Below are positions 19,386 through 27,819 of a stretch of DNA of 27,819 nucleotides, piece after piece. Under the pieces are notes generated by a model that saw only the letters and a program-made list of their open reading frames with translations, had not been told where the DNA came from and did not search any database. Source of the stretch: a virus; IMG/VR virus record IMGVR_UViG_3300025671_000400, positions 1-27,819 of that record, one strand, 5' to 3'. Each line of letters opens with the position of its first letter. The first letter of the stretch is position 1. The position numbers and the translations under genes were made by a program.

Positions 19386-20195
19386 ATGGATAATATAATA
19401 AAAGCTGCAAAGAAGAAAAGACAAAAAAGAAATTATTTTACTCAAGAAACTGAAGATGCTATTGTTAAATATAATTTAAGTAAAGATAAAAAATTTAAGA
19501 GTAATATATACTCAAAAGAAATCCATTATCCTTTTTATAAACTAACTGAAAATATAATTCATACTTTTAAATTTTATTACACAGATGGGGTAGAAAATTT
19601 AGAAGATCTACAGCATGAAATTATGGTATTTCTTTTAGATAAAATTCATTTATTTGATCCTTCAAAAGGTGCTAAGGCATATTCTTATTTTGGAACTATA
19701 GTAAAAAGATGGTTAATAATCTATAATCAGAAAAATTATAAAAAAAGAATTGATTCTGTAGACATGGGAGATATTACTAAACATCAAAATTTAGATGTAG
19801 GTGATAATACTTTTTTTATTTTAAATCCTAAATTAGAACAAACATCTCAAAAATTTATTGAATCTGATAATAATTTTGGGGATGAATTATATAATAAAGG
19901 ATATAAAGAAGGGGATAGATTATCTATTTTTATTGATTTATATGTAAGATATATGACTGAAAATATCTATAATTATTTTCCTAAAGAATATGATGCTCAA
20001 ATAGCAGATTGTATTTTAGAATTATTTAGAAAAAGGGATGCTATAGATGTATTTAATAAAAAAGCCCTTTATATCTATATAAGAGAAATGATTGATGTAA
20101 AAACTCCTAAAATTACAAAAATAGCAAATAAACTGCATAAAGTATTTAAAGAAAAATACTTAGTGTATTATGAAAAAGGTTTTTTTCCGTCTTAA
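19386..20195 (+). CDS. gp55-like late RNA polymerase sigma factor
   Basis: 269 residues. The region containing DLQHEIMVFLLDKIHLFDPS, GAKAYSYFGTIVKRWLII and YNQKNYKK (about 74-120) is sigma region 2: core binding and -10 recognition with the aromatic/basic face. FTQETEDAIVKYN (18-30) is the conserved N-terminal block of phage gp55-type factors. It lacks a recognisable sigma region 4, as expected for gp55. It should direct host RNA polymerase to late promoters, here presumably AATATTTATAAT found before 11378, 20229 and 23739. In T4, gp55 works with gp33 and the sliding clamp; those genes are not in the window. It sits directly before the virion module. Confidence 0.75.
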   Translation: MDNIIKAAKKKRQKRNYFTQETEDAIVKYNLSKDKKFKSNIYSKEIHYPFYKLTENIIHTFKFYYTDGVENLEDLQHEIMVFLLDKIHLFDPSKGAKAYSYFGTIVKRWLIIYNQKNYKKRIDSVDMGDITKHQNLDVGDNTFFILNPKLEQTSQKFIESDNNFGDELYNKGYKEGDRLSIFIDLYVRYMTENIYNYFPKEYDAQIADCILELFRKRDAIDVFNKKALYIYIREMIDVKTPKITKIANKLHKVFKEKYLVYYEKGFFPS

Positions 20196-20208
20196 AACTT
20201 AGAAAATT

Positions 20209-20220
20209 AATATTTATAAT
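20209..20220 (+). promoter_or_regulatory. Late-promoter-like motif AATATTTATAAT
   Basis: Exact 12-mer shared with 11359-11370 and 23717-23728. Ends 8 nt before the ATG at 20229, opening the baseplate module. Confidence 0.55.
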
Positions 20221-20228
20221 CAAAAATT

Positions 20229-20585
20229 ATGGGACAACTAGATTCAATAATATTTGGTGATAAAAAATTCTCTGATATTCTTCATGAGATATATGATAAT
20301 CAAACAAAGAAAAAAGAACAAATTTCATCTTTAATAAGTGAATTAAAACCACTAATCCAGGAAATAGGTGATGCTACTTTAATAGTACCATTAATAAAAG
20401 AATATTTAGAAATTGGAGTTAAAAATGATGAACAACTGATAAAAATGGCTACTATTATACAAAGAGCTGTTAATAATACTAATGATGAAGGTGAATTTGG
20501 AATAACAGAAGAGGAAAAAGCAGAATTATTAGCTGAAATGGATAAACTGGAAAGAATAAATAAAGAAAACAAAAATAATGGTTAA
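20229..20585 (+). CDS. Conserved protein preceding the baseplate hub gene
   Basis: 118 residues, mostly helical. MGQLDSIIFGDKKFSDILHE, then SLISELKPLIQEIGDATLIV, PLIKEYLEIGVKNDEQLIKM, and an acidic tail (EEEKAELLAEMDKLERIN). No enzyme motif. The FGDKKFSDILxEI start resembles proteins next to the gp5-like hub in other T4-like phages (recollection), so it may be a baseplate or assembly component. Overlaps the hub gene by 8 nt. Confidence 0.55.
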   Translation: MGQLDSIIFGDKKFSDILHEIYDNQTKKKEQISSLISELKPLIQEIGDATLIVPLIKEYLEIGVKNDEQLIKMATIIQRAVNNTNDEGEFGITEEEKAELLAEMDKLERINKENKNNG

Positions 20586-21801
20586 AATTCCAACAGGTTT
20601 AAATTCACTAAAATCCTCTACATCTTTTACACCACAACAACAAGAAATAATTCCTGTAAGAGTAAAATTTGTTTCCTTAAATGGGGATGATTATCCTCTT
20701 AATTGGAAAAAATATGGGGAGTATGCTGGAATGGGAGGAATATTATATGAAGAAATTGATAATCCTGGAAATCAAACTTTAGAATCTTTAAGTTTTGCAA
20801 AGCCCCTATATTCTAATATTTCATTTTTACCTTTAGTAAACGAAATTGTTTATGTAATATCAATGCCTGATCCAACAGTAGCAGAAAATGTTAGTGCTGG
20901 TAAGCAATTCTATTATTTTCAAACGGTTAATCTTTGGAATAATGTTCATCATAATGCTTTACCTAACACATTAGCAAATAGTTCTACTAATGCTCAAAAT
21001 TATGAAAGTACTGAAGCAGGTGTTGAAGTTCAATCTGATGAATCTATTAATGATATTAATTTAGGTTTAACATTCCAAGAAAGAGTAGGAATTAGAAATT
21101 TACAACCGTATGAAGGTGATGTTTTAATAGAAGGAAGATGGGGAAATACAATAAGATTTGGTAGTACTGTTAATGATAGTATTCCATTAAATCCCTGGTC
21201 TAATAATGGTGTTAATGGTGAACCTATTACTATTATAAAAAATGGTCAAACTGAAACAAATGATGATCCCTGGATACCTCAAGTAGAAAATATTAACACA
21301 GATAAATCATCAATATATTTAACTTCTAACCAACAAATTCCTATAAAAGGAGCAAGTGTTAATTATTCATCCTATGATTCTCCACCTGAAGATTTAAATG
21401 AATTTACAGGAGAACAGGTATTAATTAATTCAGGAAGATTAGTTTTTAATGCAAAAAATGATTCAATATTACTAGGTGCAAATACTTCTATTAATTTAAA
21501 TACCCAAGATACTGTTAATATAGATTCAAAAAATAAATTTACAGTAAATACTAAAGAAATTTATTTAGGTAGTAAAAATGCAACTGAACCTATAATATTA
21601 GGGGATAAATTTTTAAAAGATTTTCAAAAATTATTAACTAATGTAATTACTTTAACATCGGCTTTGGGTACTGTAGGTACACCAATTCCTTTTGTACCTA
21701 ATATAGCAGTAGCTCAAACAGCAACTAAAGTAGGATTACAAGCTCAAACAATGTTAACTTCAATTGAATTTTATAAATCTAAAACAACAAGAACTTTATA
21801 A
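20578..21801 (+). CDS. Baseplate hub/spike protein, gp5-like without lysozyme domain
   Basis: 407 residues. The N-terminal ~200 residues resemble the OB-fold of gp5/VgrG-type spikes (VRVKFVSLNGDDYPLNWKKY; YSNISFLPLVNEIVYVISMP; YEGDVLIEGRWGNTIRFGS). The C-terminal half has the repetitive beta-helix needle pattern (INSGRLVFNAKNDSILLGAN, SINLNTQDTVNIDSKNK, FTVNTKEIYLGSK). A lysozyme domain, present in T4 gp5, is absent. The trimer would form the membrane-piercing tip of the tail tube. Followed without gap by the next virion gene. Confidence 0.75.
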   Translation: MVKIPTGLNSLKSSTSFTPQQQEIIPVRVKFVSLNGDDYPLNWKKYGEYAGMGGILYEEIDNPGNQTLESLSFAKPLYSNISFLPLVNEIVYVISMPDPTVAENVSAGKQFYYFQTVNLWNNVHHNALPNTLANSSTNAQNYESTEAGVEVQSDESINDINLGLTFQERVGIRNLQPYEGDVLIEGRWGNTIRFGSTVNDSIPLNPWSNNGVNGEPITIIKNGQTETNDDPWIPQVENINTDKSSIYLTSNQQIPIKGASVNYSSYDSPPEDLNEFTGEQVLINSGRLVFNAKNDSILLGANTSINLNTQDTVNIDSKNKFTVNTKEIYLGSKNATEPIILGDKFLKDFQKLLTNVITLTSALGTVGTPIPFVPNIAVAQTATKVGLQAQTMLTSIEFYKSKTTRTL

Positions 21802-23693
21802 TGGCATTAGCAGGATTTATATCAAAGATAGTTCAAAGTATAACTAGAACAACATTCCAATTTAATAAAACATTAGATGTTTTAATAGATAGGTTTAAAG
21901 GAGGTTGTCCTACAACTAAAGAATTAGAATCCTTAGTTCAACAAAAAAACCAAATAAATGGTGCTTTAAATCAGATAAACCAAAAAATAGCTACATTAAA
22001 TAAAGTTGCACAAGGATCTGAAATAGCTGTTGAAGCTTTAAAGGCTGGAAAAACTGTAATAAAACAATTACCAATTCCATCATCTGTACCTCCAGGTGTT
22101 GGGTTACCATTATCTGTAACTAATAACTTAGCTGATGCTCTAGATAATCTAGGAACATTAATAGATAAAGAAGAAGCATCCTTAGAATCAATACCAGAAG
22201 CTTTAGAATTAATTAGTAATGATGTTGGAGAAGTAATTACTAAGTTAAATGAATTTGATGTTGTTTTAAATGATTGTATAGAAAAAGATCCCAATATAAC
22301 TTCTGATAATTTAAATGCAACAACTTTTGAACTTGAGGGAGTATTAAGTGAAGCAGAATTAGAAGAAATATTAACTACACCTCCAGGATTATTATATGGG
22401 GATTATTATTTAAGATTATCATTTCCCCCAACAGATACCTCATTAATTAAAAAACAAATAATAGCACAAAATAAAGAATCAGTTATAGATGGTGATTTTT
22501 ATAATGAAAATGCTCAAGTAGAAGAATTATTAGGAGATGAGTCTTTTTCATCATCAAATGTTGTTTTAGTTGATGAAATGAAATGGTTAATTGATACTAA
22601 AGATTTAATATTCCCACCACCAGAACCTCAAGAAGATCCACTTAAAGCTATTTATAGAGAAAACCAAATTATTATACTAATGAGTCTTTTTGGTGCTAAT
22701 AGAGAAGAAGCTGAAGAATTATATGAATTAGCTTGGGAATTGTCCCAAAATAAGGGACCAAATAAATCATACTATCCAACATTGGTTCAAGAAGCATTTG
22801 ATAATTCAAGAACTATTTTAGAACAAGCAGTTGCTAATGAAGGGTATGAGTGGCAACAAGGTGACAGAGTATTAGATTCAACTATTAAAAGATTATTCTT
22901 AGCAGATTTTGAGGGTACGGATCAAGTAATAGCAGGTCAAATTAGTTTAATAAGAACTACTGCTAGAAATATACTTAATAAGGCAAATAATATAGGTGGT
23001 AGTTATAACCCTACATCAAAAAGATGGAATAGTGATGGGGCATTTGGATCTGCTAGCGATGGAAGATTATATCCATATTCAGAAAGATTAGCTTTAACAG
23101 CAGAAAATTTATTTAATGATGCTACTATTGGAAACGATTTTATAAGTTTAAGACCAGAAATGGCTAAACGAAAACCATTTTTCCAAGCTATTTTTGAAGC
23201 AGCAAATTTAAGATTTTTAGCAGGTGCAGGAATTAATTTTAATGATCCTTTAAAAGATTATTTTTTAAGTAAAAATCAAGGTTATAATCAACCAATTATT
23301 AATGAAATTCCAATAAGTGGAAATGCTAATGAATTAATTACTTCCGATGAAATAAACAATATATACCAATCAGAAATAAATATAGCTACGGATTATTATT
23401 TTAATAATACAATTCCCCCTAATTACGATGAAACTAATGATGGGTTAACATATGATCAAATAAATGCATATTCCAAAAATAAAATTCTTAAAAAACTTAA
23501 AAATGTATTAGGAATAAATTGGTACAATGCAAATGCTCAAGCAGCTTCTGAATTACCATTCTGGGCACCTGGAGGAGGAAATCCAAATTCAAGTTCATAT
23601 AATCAAAATAATCCAAATGCAGGTTTAACAACAGCTGATAAATGGTATTTTGAATTTGGCAGAAATGGTTTACCCGTACCTACTGGATCATAA
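21801..23693 (+). CDS. Large putative baseplate/hub-associated structural protein
   Basis: 630 residues. The N-terminal 180 residues are helical (KELESLVQQKNQINGALNQI; NLADALDNLGTLIDKEEASL), with a conserved PSSVPPGVGLPLSV segment. The rest is mixed and ends in a Gly/Asn/Pro-rich tail (WAPGGGNPNSSSYNQNNPNA). No peptidase or lysozyme motif was recognised. Its place between the hub and gp25-like genes and the TAATG link imply a virion role, perhaps filling the tail-tip or wedge position. Function inferred from position only. Confidence 0.5.
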   Translation: MALAGFISKIVQSITRTTFQFNKTLDVLIDRFKGGCPTTKELESLVQQKNQINGALNQINQKIATLNKVAQGSEIAVEALKAGKTVIKQLPIPSSVPPGVGLPLSVTNNLADALDNLGTLIDKEEASLESIPEALELISNDVGEVITKLNEFDVVLNDCIEKDPNITSDNLNATTFELEGVLSEAELEEILTTPPGLLYGDYYLRLSFPPTDTSLIKKQIIAQNKESVIDGDFYNENAQVEELLGDESFSSSNVVLVDEMKWLIDTKDLIFPPPEPQEDPLKAIYRENQIIILMSLFGANREEAEELYELAWELSQNKGPNKSYYPTLVQEAFDNSRTILEQAVANEGYEWQQGDRVLDSTIKRLFLADFEGTDQVIAGQISLIRTTARNILNKANNIGGSYNPTSKRWNSDGAFGSASDGRLYPYSERLALTAENLFNDATIGNDFISLRPEMAKRKPFFQAIFEAANLRFLAGAGINFNDPLKDYFLSKNQGYNQPIINEIPISGNANELITSDEINNIYQSEINIATDYYFNNTIPPNYDETNDGLTYDQINAYSKNKILKKLKNVLGINWYNANAQAASELPFWAPGGGNPNSSSYNQNNPNAGLTTADKWYFEFGRNGLPVPTGS

Positions 23694-23716
23694 TTGACAT
23701 AAAAACATAAATTACT

Positions 23717-23728
23717 AATATTTATAAT
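23717..23728 (+). promoter_or_regulatory. Late-promoter-like motif AATATTTATAAT
   Basis: Third exact copy of the 12-mer, ending 10 nt before the ATG at 23739. It would start a transcript covering the gp25-like and gp6-like genes. Confidence 0.55.
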
Positions 23729-23738
23729 AAAACTAAAA

Positions 23739-24092
23739 ATGAAATTAACAGAATTAAAAAAAGTATTAAAAGAAACTGTTAGAGAAGTAATACAAGAGGA
23801 ATTAAAAGATATACTTTTAGAAGCGGTAAAAACACCAAAAGTAGTAACCCAAGCTCCTGTTATGGAGTCTTTTAAACCATCAATACCAACACCATCTCCA
23901 ACTACACCTGTAATGTCAGCTCAGGATAAAAGGGATGCATATAAAAATATTTTAGGTGAAACAGCTGCTTCTTTTAATACTAATAATGTTCAAACTTTTA
24001 GACCAAATCCAGGAATGGATGTAGCTAATGGAACATTACCTGAAGGAAATGTAGGTATGGATCAAATAATGAATTTAATGAATAGTAAATAA
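23739..24092 (+). CDS. Small virion-module protein of unknown function (117 aa)
   Basis: 117 residues. An N-terminal amphipathic helix (MKLTELKKVLKETVREVIQE) precedes a Pro/Thr-rich linker (SFKPSIPTPSPTTPVMS) and a C-terminal part with NPGMDVANGTLPEGNVGMDQ. The helix-linker architecture fits an assembly or tethering protein. Followed by TAATG into the gp25-like gene. Confidence 0.55.
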   Translation: MKLTELKKVLKETVREVIQEELKDILLEAVKTPKVVTQAPVMESFKPSIPTPSPTTPVMSAQDKRDAYKNILGETAASFNTNNVQTFRPNPGMDVANGTLPEGNVGMDQIMNLMNSK

Positions 24093-24499
24093 TGGCTAGA
24101 ATAATAAATAATGCTTTTCCAACTATTAATAGTGGTAGTGCTGCCCTAGGGTTTAGTTTTCCTCTATCAGGAAGAGCAGTATTTAATCCTACATATACTA
24201 CTAAAGAAGTAGTTAAAACTAATTTAATTAATTATTTATTAACTAATAAAGGAGAAAGAGTATTTAGACCAAATTTTGGAGCAGATTTAAGAGCTTTACT
24301 TTGGGAAGGTATTAATGATGGTACAACTTCAGCTTTAGAAGCAAGAATAAGGGATAATATCAATTCACAATTTCCTCTAATAGAAGTAAAAAAAATAAAT
24401 TTTAATAATCAACCAGATCAAAATACTGTAAATTTTATTTTAGATTACGTAGTTCGTAATATAGGAACTGAAGATCAAATTAATATAGCATTATCATAA
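24092..24499 (+). CDS. Baseplate wedge protein, gp25-like
   Basis: 135 residues, the normal size of T4 gp25. VKTNLINYLLTNKGERVFRP (41-60), followed by NFGADLRALLWE (61-72), is the diagnostic block of the GPW/gp25 family. A C-terminal beta strand (NTVNFILDYVVRN) follows. gp25 sits in the inner baseplate next to gp6 and gp53 and links the sheath to the wedge. The next gene is gp6-like, the usual partner. Coupled by TAATG on both sides. Confidence 0.85.
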   Translation: MARIINNAFPTINSGSAALGFSFPLSGRAVFNPTYTTKEVVKTNLINYLLTNKGERVFRPNFGADLRALLWEGINDGTTSALEARIRDNINSQFPLIEVKKINFNNQPDQNTVNFILDYVVRNIGTEDQINIALS

Positions 24500-26358
24500 T
24501 GGCAAATTTAAATAGAAATATAACATATACAAATAGAGATTTTAATACATTTAGAAATGCTCTTATAAATTATTCTAAAACTTATTTTCCTAACACTTAT
24601 AATGATTTTACTTCAGATTCAACAGGAATGTTATTTATTGAAATGGCTTCATATGTTGGGGATGTTTTATCTTTTTATTTAGATAACCAAATTCAAGAAA
24701 CTTTTATACAATATGCAAGGCAGGAAAAAAATCTATTTGATTTAGCTTATATGTTAGGTTATAAACCTAAAGTAACTACAGCGGCAACAGTAGACGTTGC
24801 ATTATACCAACAACTTCCATCAAAAAATGTAGGAGGAACATATGTACCTGATTTTGACTATGCTTTAAAAATTCCATCTAATTTTCAAATAACTTCTAAT
24901 GAAAATTCATCTATTAAATTCATAACAGAAGATGTTTGTGATTTTTCAATTTCATCATCACAGGATCCCACTGATATTTCTATTTATTCTTTAAGTGGTA
25001 CAGATCCTGATAGATTTTTATTAAAAAAGACAAGAAAAGCAATATCAGGAACTATAAATACAACAACAGCAACTTTTACAACACCATCAAAATATGCAAC
25101 AGTTGATATAAATGCCTCTAATATTATAAATATACTAGATGTATTTGATAGTAATGGAAATCAATGGTATGAAGTATTAAATTTAGCACAAGATACAGTA
25201 TTTACTACAAAAATAAATGCAAGTTATACAGATCCAAATGCTGTACAAGATGATGCTCCTAATTTACTAAATTTAAAACAAGTTCAAAGAAGATTTACAT
25301 CAAGATTCTTAAATAATACTACTTTACAAATAGGTTTTGGAGCTGGAACTGTAAGTGATAACGATGAAAATTTAATACCTAATCCTGATAATGTAGGAAC
25401 AGGACTAGCATTTTCAAAAGATAAATTAACTACAGCTTATTCTCCTTTAAATTTTATGTTTACTGATACTTATGGTATAGCACCTGCTGATACAACATTA
25501 ACAATAAGATATTTAACAGGAGGAGGATTAGCATCTAATGTAGCGTCAGGGACTTTAACTAATTTTAATTCAACAGGAATACTTTTTACTAATCCTAATA
25601 TAACAAATAATACATTAGCAAATACTATTTTTGATTCTGTAGCTGTAAATAATATTTTAGCAGCAGATGGAGGTCAAGGAGCTGATACTATAGAAGAAAT
25701 AAGACAAAATGCTTTAGGTAATTTTCAAAACCAATTAAGAACTGTTACTCAACAGGATTATTTAATTAGAGCCTTAAGTATGCCTGCTAATATAGGTACT
25801 ATAGCTAAAGCTTATATCCAACCAACTAAAGTAGCAGAATATCAATTAGGTGAATTGCCTACTATTTTAGATATGTATGTATTATCTTATAATTCTCAAA
25901 AACAATTAAGAACAGCTTCTTCAACATTAAAACAAAATTTAAAAACTTATTTATCTGAATATAGAATGATAAATGATTCTATAAAGATTAAAGATGCATA
26001 TATTATTAACATAACATGTAATTTTGATATAATTGTATTACCTAATTTTAATAATAATGATGTAATTTTACGTTGTATAGAATCGTTAACAAATTATTTT
26101 AGTATTGATAATTGGAATATAAACCAACCTATATTATTAAAAGATATAAGTATACTTTTAGATAAGGTTGAAGGTGTTCAAACCGTTACTAAAGTAGAAA
26201 TAAAAAATATATCAGGTGCTAGTAAAGGATATAGTGATTATTCATATGATACAATAGCAGCAACAAACCAAGGAGTTATTTATCCATCAGTTGATCCTAT
26301 GATTTTTGAATTAAAATATCCACAAGTTGATATTGTAGGAAGAGTAGTACCTTTATAA
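24499..26358 (+). CDS. Baseplate wedge protein, gp6-like
   Basis: 619 residues, close to T4 gp6 (about 660). The N-terminus (NITYTNRDFNTFRNALINYS; STGMLFIEMASYVGDVLSFY; QETFIQYARQEKNLFDLAYM) is the conserved gp6/baseplate-J-like helical core. The C-terminal part (TIEEIRQNALGNFQNQLRTV; TQQDYLIRALSMPANIGTIA) corresponds to the J-like domain that dimerises to ring the baseplate. It should form the wedge ring with gp25. Confidence 0.85.
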   Translation: MANLNRNITYTNRDFNTFRNALINYSKTYFPNTYNDFTSDSTGMLFIEMASYVGDVLSFYLDNQIQETFIQYARQEKNLFDLAYMLGYKPKVTTAATVDVALYQQLPSKNVGGTYVPDFDYALKIPSNFQITSNENSSIKFITEDVCDFSISSSQDPTDISIYSLSGTDPDRFLLKKTRKAISGTINTTTATFTTPSKYATVDINASNIINILDVFDSNGNQWYEVLNLAQDTVFTTKINASYTDPNAVQDDAPNLLNLKQVQRRFTSRFLNNTTLQIGFGAGTVSDNDENLIPNPDNVGTGLAFSKDKLTTAYSPLNFMFTDTYGIAPADTTLTIRYLTGGGLASNVASGTLTNFNSTGILFTNPNITNNTLANTIFDSVAVNNILAADGGQGADTIEEIRQNALGNFQNQLRTVTQQDYLIRALSMPANIGTIAKAYIQPTKVAEYQLGELPTILDMYVLSYNSQKQLRTASSTLKQNLKTYLSEYRMINDSIKIKDAYIINITCNFDIIVLPNFNNNDVILRCIESLTNYFSIDNWNINQPILLKDISILLDKVEGVQTVTKVEIKNISGASKGYSDYSYDTIAATNQGVIYPSVDPMIFELKYPQVDIVGRVVPL

Positions 26359-26368
26359 ATAAAAAAAT

Positions 26369-27076
26369 ATGGATTTATTAGAAAGATATAGAAAATTATT
26401 TACTACTAGAAATGACGAAGGTATTGCAGGTCCTGGAGAACCAGGAAAATATCTTAGTAATAATCCTGGTCCTATACCCCCAGTAAAATCACCTATAGAA
26501 GCAGAATATGAAGAAGTTAGAGAAAATCAACCTTTAGATGGGACATCTATAGATGGAGGCTCAACAAATGATCCTGCATCTGGATTTGAACAAATTTATA
26601 ATGCTAAAAATCCTTATTATACAACAAAAGAAGGAGAGGTTAGAGCTACTATGAATAATCCTTTAAACCAATCACTTAAAGTAACAGCATTAGATGTAGA
26701 AAACCCAGAAGCAGGAATTAGACAAGGAGGAAGTGGAGGTCCAAATAGAACATCAGCAGCAAATGGAGAAAAATCTTCATTTTTAGATGGAGGAAATTAT
26801 AAAGTATTAAGATATCCTACAAAAGCAAAATTTATAGATACAAATATTGATACTGAAGATGGAGGAACTTTAGAAACAATGACATTACAACAATATACCC
26901 CTAATAGGACATATTTAGATGTCCTTGCAGACCCTAGTAATGAAATTGAAGAAGTTATAGGAGGTGGATTAAATCAACAACCAGGCACTGGTGGTGTACC
27001 TACATCTATTGATCAAAGTATAATTCCTAGTGATATTGGACCTAAACTTAATGATATAAAACAATTTAATATATAA
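26369..27076 (+). CDS. Putative virion protein of unknown function (235 aa)
   Basis: 235 residues, Gly/Pro/Asn-rich and low in secondary structure. MDLLERYRKLFTTRNDEGIA is followed by GPGEPGKYLSNNPGPIPP, repeated GGS/GGG turns, and a more ordered centre (YKVLRYPTKAKFIDTNIDTE). It looks like an extended linker or clamp protein of the baseplate. No family recognised. TATAAATA (26354-26361) lies 7 nt before the ATG and overlaps the gp6-like stop; it equals the T4 late-promoter octamer but is likely by chance in such AT-rich sequence. Confidence 0.5.
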   Translation: MDLLERYRKLFTTRNDEGIAGPGEPGKYLSNNPGPIPPVKSPIEAEYEEVRENQPLDGTSIDGGSTNDPASGFEQIYNAKNPYYTTKEGEVRATMNNPLNQSLKVTALDVENPEAGIRQGGSGGPNRTSAANGEKSSFLDGGNYKVLRYPTKAKFIDTNIDTEDGGTLETMTLQQYTPNRTYLDVLADPSNEIEEVIGGGLNQQPGTGGVPTSIDQSIIPSDIGPKLNDIKQFNI

Positions 27077-27080
27077 ATAA

Positions 27081-27819
27081 ATGGCAATTTATAAACTATT
27101 TCCTGAAAAAGACGCTACGTTATATACTCAAAATATTACAATGAATACTGGGTTAGATGAAATACTAGAAGCATCTACTTATATATTAGATGATGCTGCC
27201 CAAACTAGTAGATATTTAATAAAATTTTCCCAAAATGAAATTAATGGGGCATATGATACATATGTGTCAGGATCTGGAATAAGTTATTTAAGAACCTCAT
27301 TTGATATAATTGGAGACTTAACACAAAATCCAACAGATTTAAAAAATAGTACATATTCTCTTCCTTTAACAATATCACAAAGTAATGGAGTAGGAGGAGT
27401 AGTAGATATAACAGTATCAGGAAATACTATAACCTCGGTTATAATTAATAATAGAGGTAAAAATTATAGAATTGGTGATCAATTTAAATTATCTAATTTA
27501 GTTAGAACTAATAATAAACTAACAACAGCTTCTTTAACATTAGCTAGTAATAATTTTGAAAATAGAAATTTTCAAACAAATTTAAGAAATTACGCAGCAG
27601 TTGTAACAAATTTAAATTCAACTTCATACTTAAAGGTTTATCCTATTTCTCAAAGTTGGGATATGGGAACAGGTAGATTTGGAAATTCACCTGTTACTAC
27701 TAATGGGTGTAGTTGGAGAGAAAAAAAAGAGGGTTTTAATTGGGAAACTGTATTTGGAGGGGGTTTTAACCCTAGAACTACAGGATCTTATTCTCAAAAT
27801 CAGGGTACAATTCCAGGAG
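27081..27819 (+). CDS. Virion protein, 5' part only (runs off the window)
   Basis: ATG 27081 and open to the end (246 codons visible). MAIYKLFPEKDATLYTQNIT, then NTGLDEILEASTYILDD and SRYLIKFS, have the look of the DNRLRE/CBM96-like beta-sandwich used in extracellular and phage tail proteins. Later parts (TSYLKVYPISQSWDMGTGRF; GCSWREKKEGFNWETVFGGG) continue the beta-rich pattern. Probably a tail or baseplate-fibre protein. The 3' end and full length are outside the window. Confidence 0.55.
   Translation, partial: MAIYKLFPEKDATLYTQNITMNTGLDEILEASTYILDDAAQTSRYLIKFSQNEINGAYDTYVSGSGISYLRTSFDIIGDLTQNPTDLKNSTYSLPLTISQSNGVGGVVDITVSGNTITSVIINNRGKNYRIGDQFKLSNLVRTNNKLTTASLTLASNNFENRNFQTNLRNYAAVVTNLNSTSYLKVYPISQSWDMGTGRFGNSPVTTNGCSWREKKEGFNWETVFGGGFNPRTTGSYSQNQGTIPG

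Noticed and set aside
21971-22294. Minus-strand open frame of 107 codons inside the 630-residue virion gene
   Set aside because: It is a mirror of strongly coding + strand sequence; Ser/Leu/Phe-rich composition is typical of antisense reading of AT-rich genes. Others of this kind (for example 20300-20572, 9713-9943) were rejected likewise.
26354-27079. TATAAATA octamers before the genes at 26369 and 27081 as T4-type late promoters
   Set aside because: Both overlap stop codons in extremely AT-rich sequence, where this octamer is expected often; the repeated 12-mer AATATTTATAAT is better supported.

Overview
The window is almost entirely coding, very AT-rich (about 70% or more A+T in the genes), and every supported gene lies on the + strand with short gaps or 1-14 nt overlaps. 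It is a segment of a T4-like (contractile-tailed) bacteriophage genome. Evidence includes a gp55-like late sigma factor and consecutive baseplate genes: a gp5-like hub, a gp25-like wedge protein and a gp6-like wedge protein. The host is most likely a member of the Bacteroidota, probably aquatic (inference). Two points support this: the promoters have the form TTG-N20-TATATTTA, as in Bacteroidota, and the phage-encoded ribosomal protein bS21 resembles the Bacteroidota form. No integrase, transposase, CRISPR array or complete ordinary tRNA was seen.

Layout: (1) 1-4.9 kb holds early or accessory genes: a T5orf172/GIY-YIG protein, a RadA-like ATPase with an N-terminal AT-hook, bS21 and many small unknown or membrane proteins. 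Several of these are driven by near-identical promoters that carry an ATTTAC-N3-GTAAAT palindrome over the -7 element. (2) 4.9-9.5 kb is glycan cassette A: a GT17 glycosyltransferase, an FkbM methyltransferase, a second GT-A glycosyltransferase and a sulfotransferase, interspersed with small unknown genes. (3) 9.5-11.35 kb holds four small genes and then a 1.15-kb region with almost no coding capacity. That region is more GC-rich than its surroundings, dense in inverted repeats, carries four CTTCACCGT repeats, and is bracketed by a promoter-like sequence and an intrinsic terminator. It is the best candidate for an undescribed structured RNA or a replication/control locus. (4) 11.35-12.8 kb encodes a Gly/Ser-rich putative virion protein and a DUF932 protein, followed by a strong hairpin terminator. 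(5) 12.85-17.0 kb is glycan cassette B: a beta-propeller GH130-like protein, a TPR protein, a SET-domain protein, a GT2-like transferase, an FkbM methyltransferase and a 2OG-Fe(II) oxygenase-like protein. (6) 17.27-17.51 kb is a circularly permuted (two-piece) tmRNA gene. The acceptor half precedes the coding half, the G3:U70 alanine identity pair is present, and the tag reads GEQVELAMAA. (7) 17.5-20.2 kb encodes an HD hydrolase, small proteins and the late sigma factor. (8) 20.2-27.8 kb is the baseplate and virion module, running off the end of the window.

Working together: the early genes would support DNA handling and translation control (bS21, tmRNA). The glycan cassettes would modify either host surface polysaccharide or the virion. 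The gp55-like sigma factor would switch on the structural genes, several of which share an AATATTTATAAT motif 7-10 nt before their start codons. Function assignments come from sequence motifs read by eye; no database search was run.
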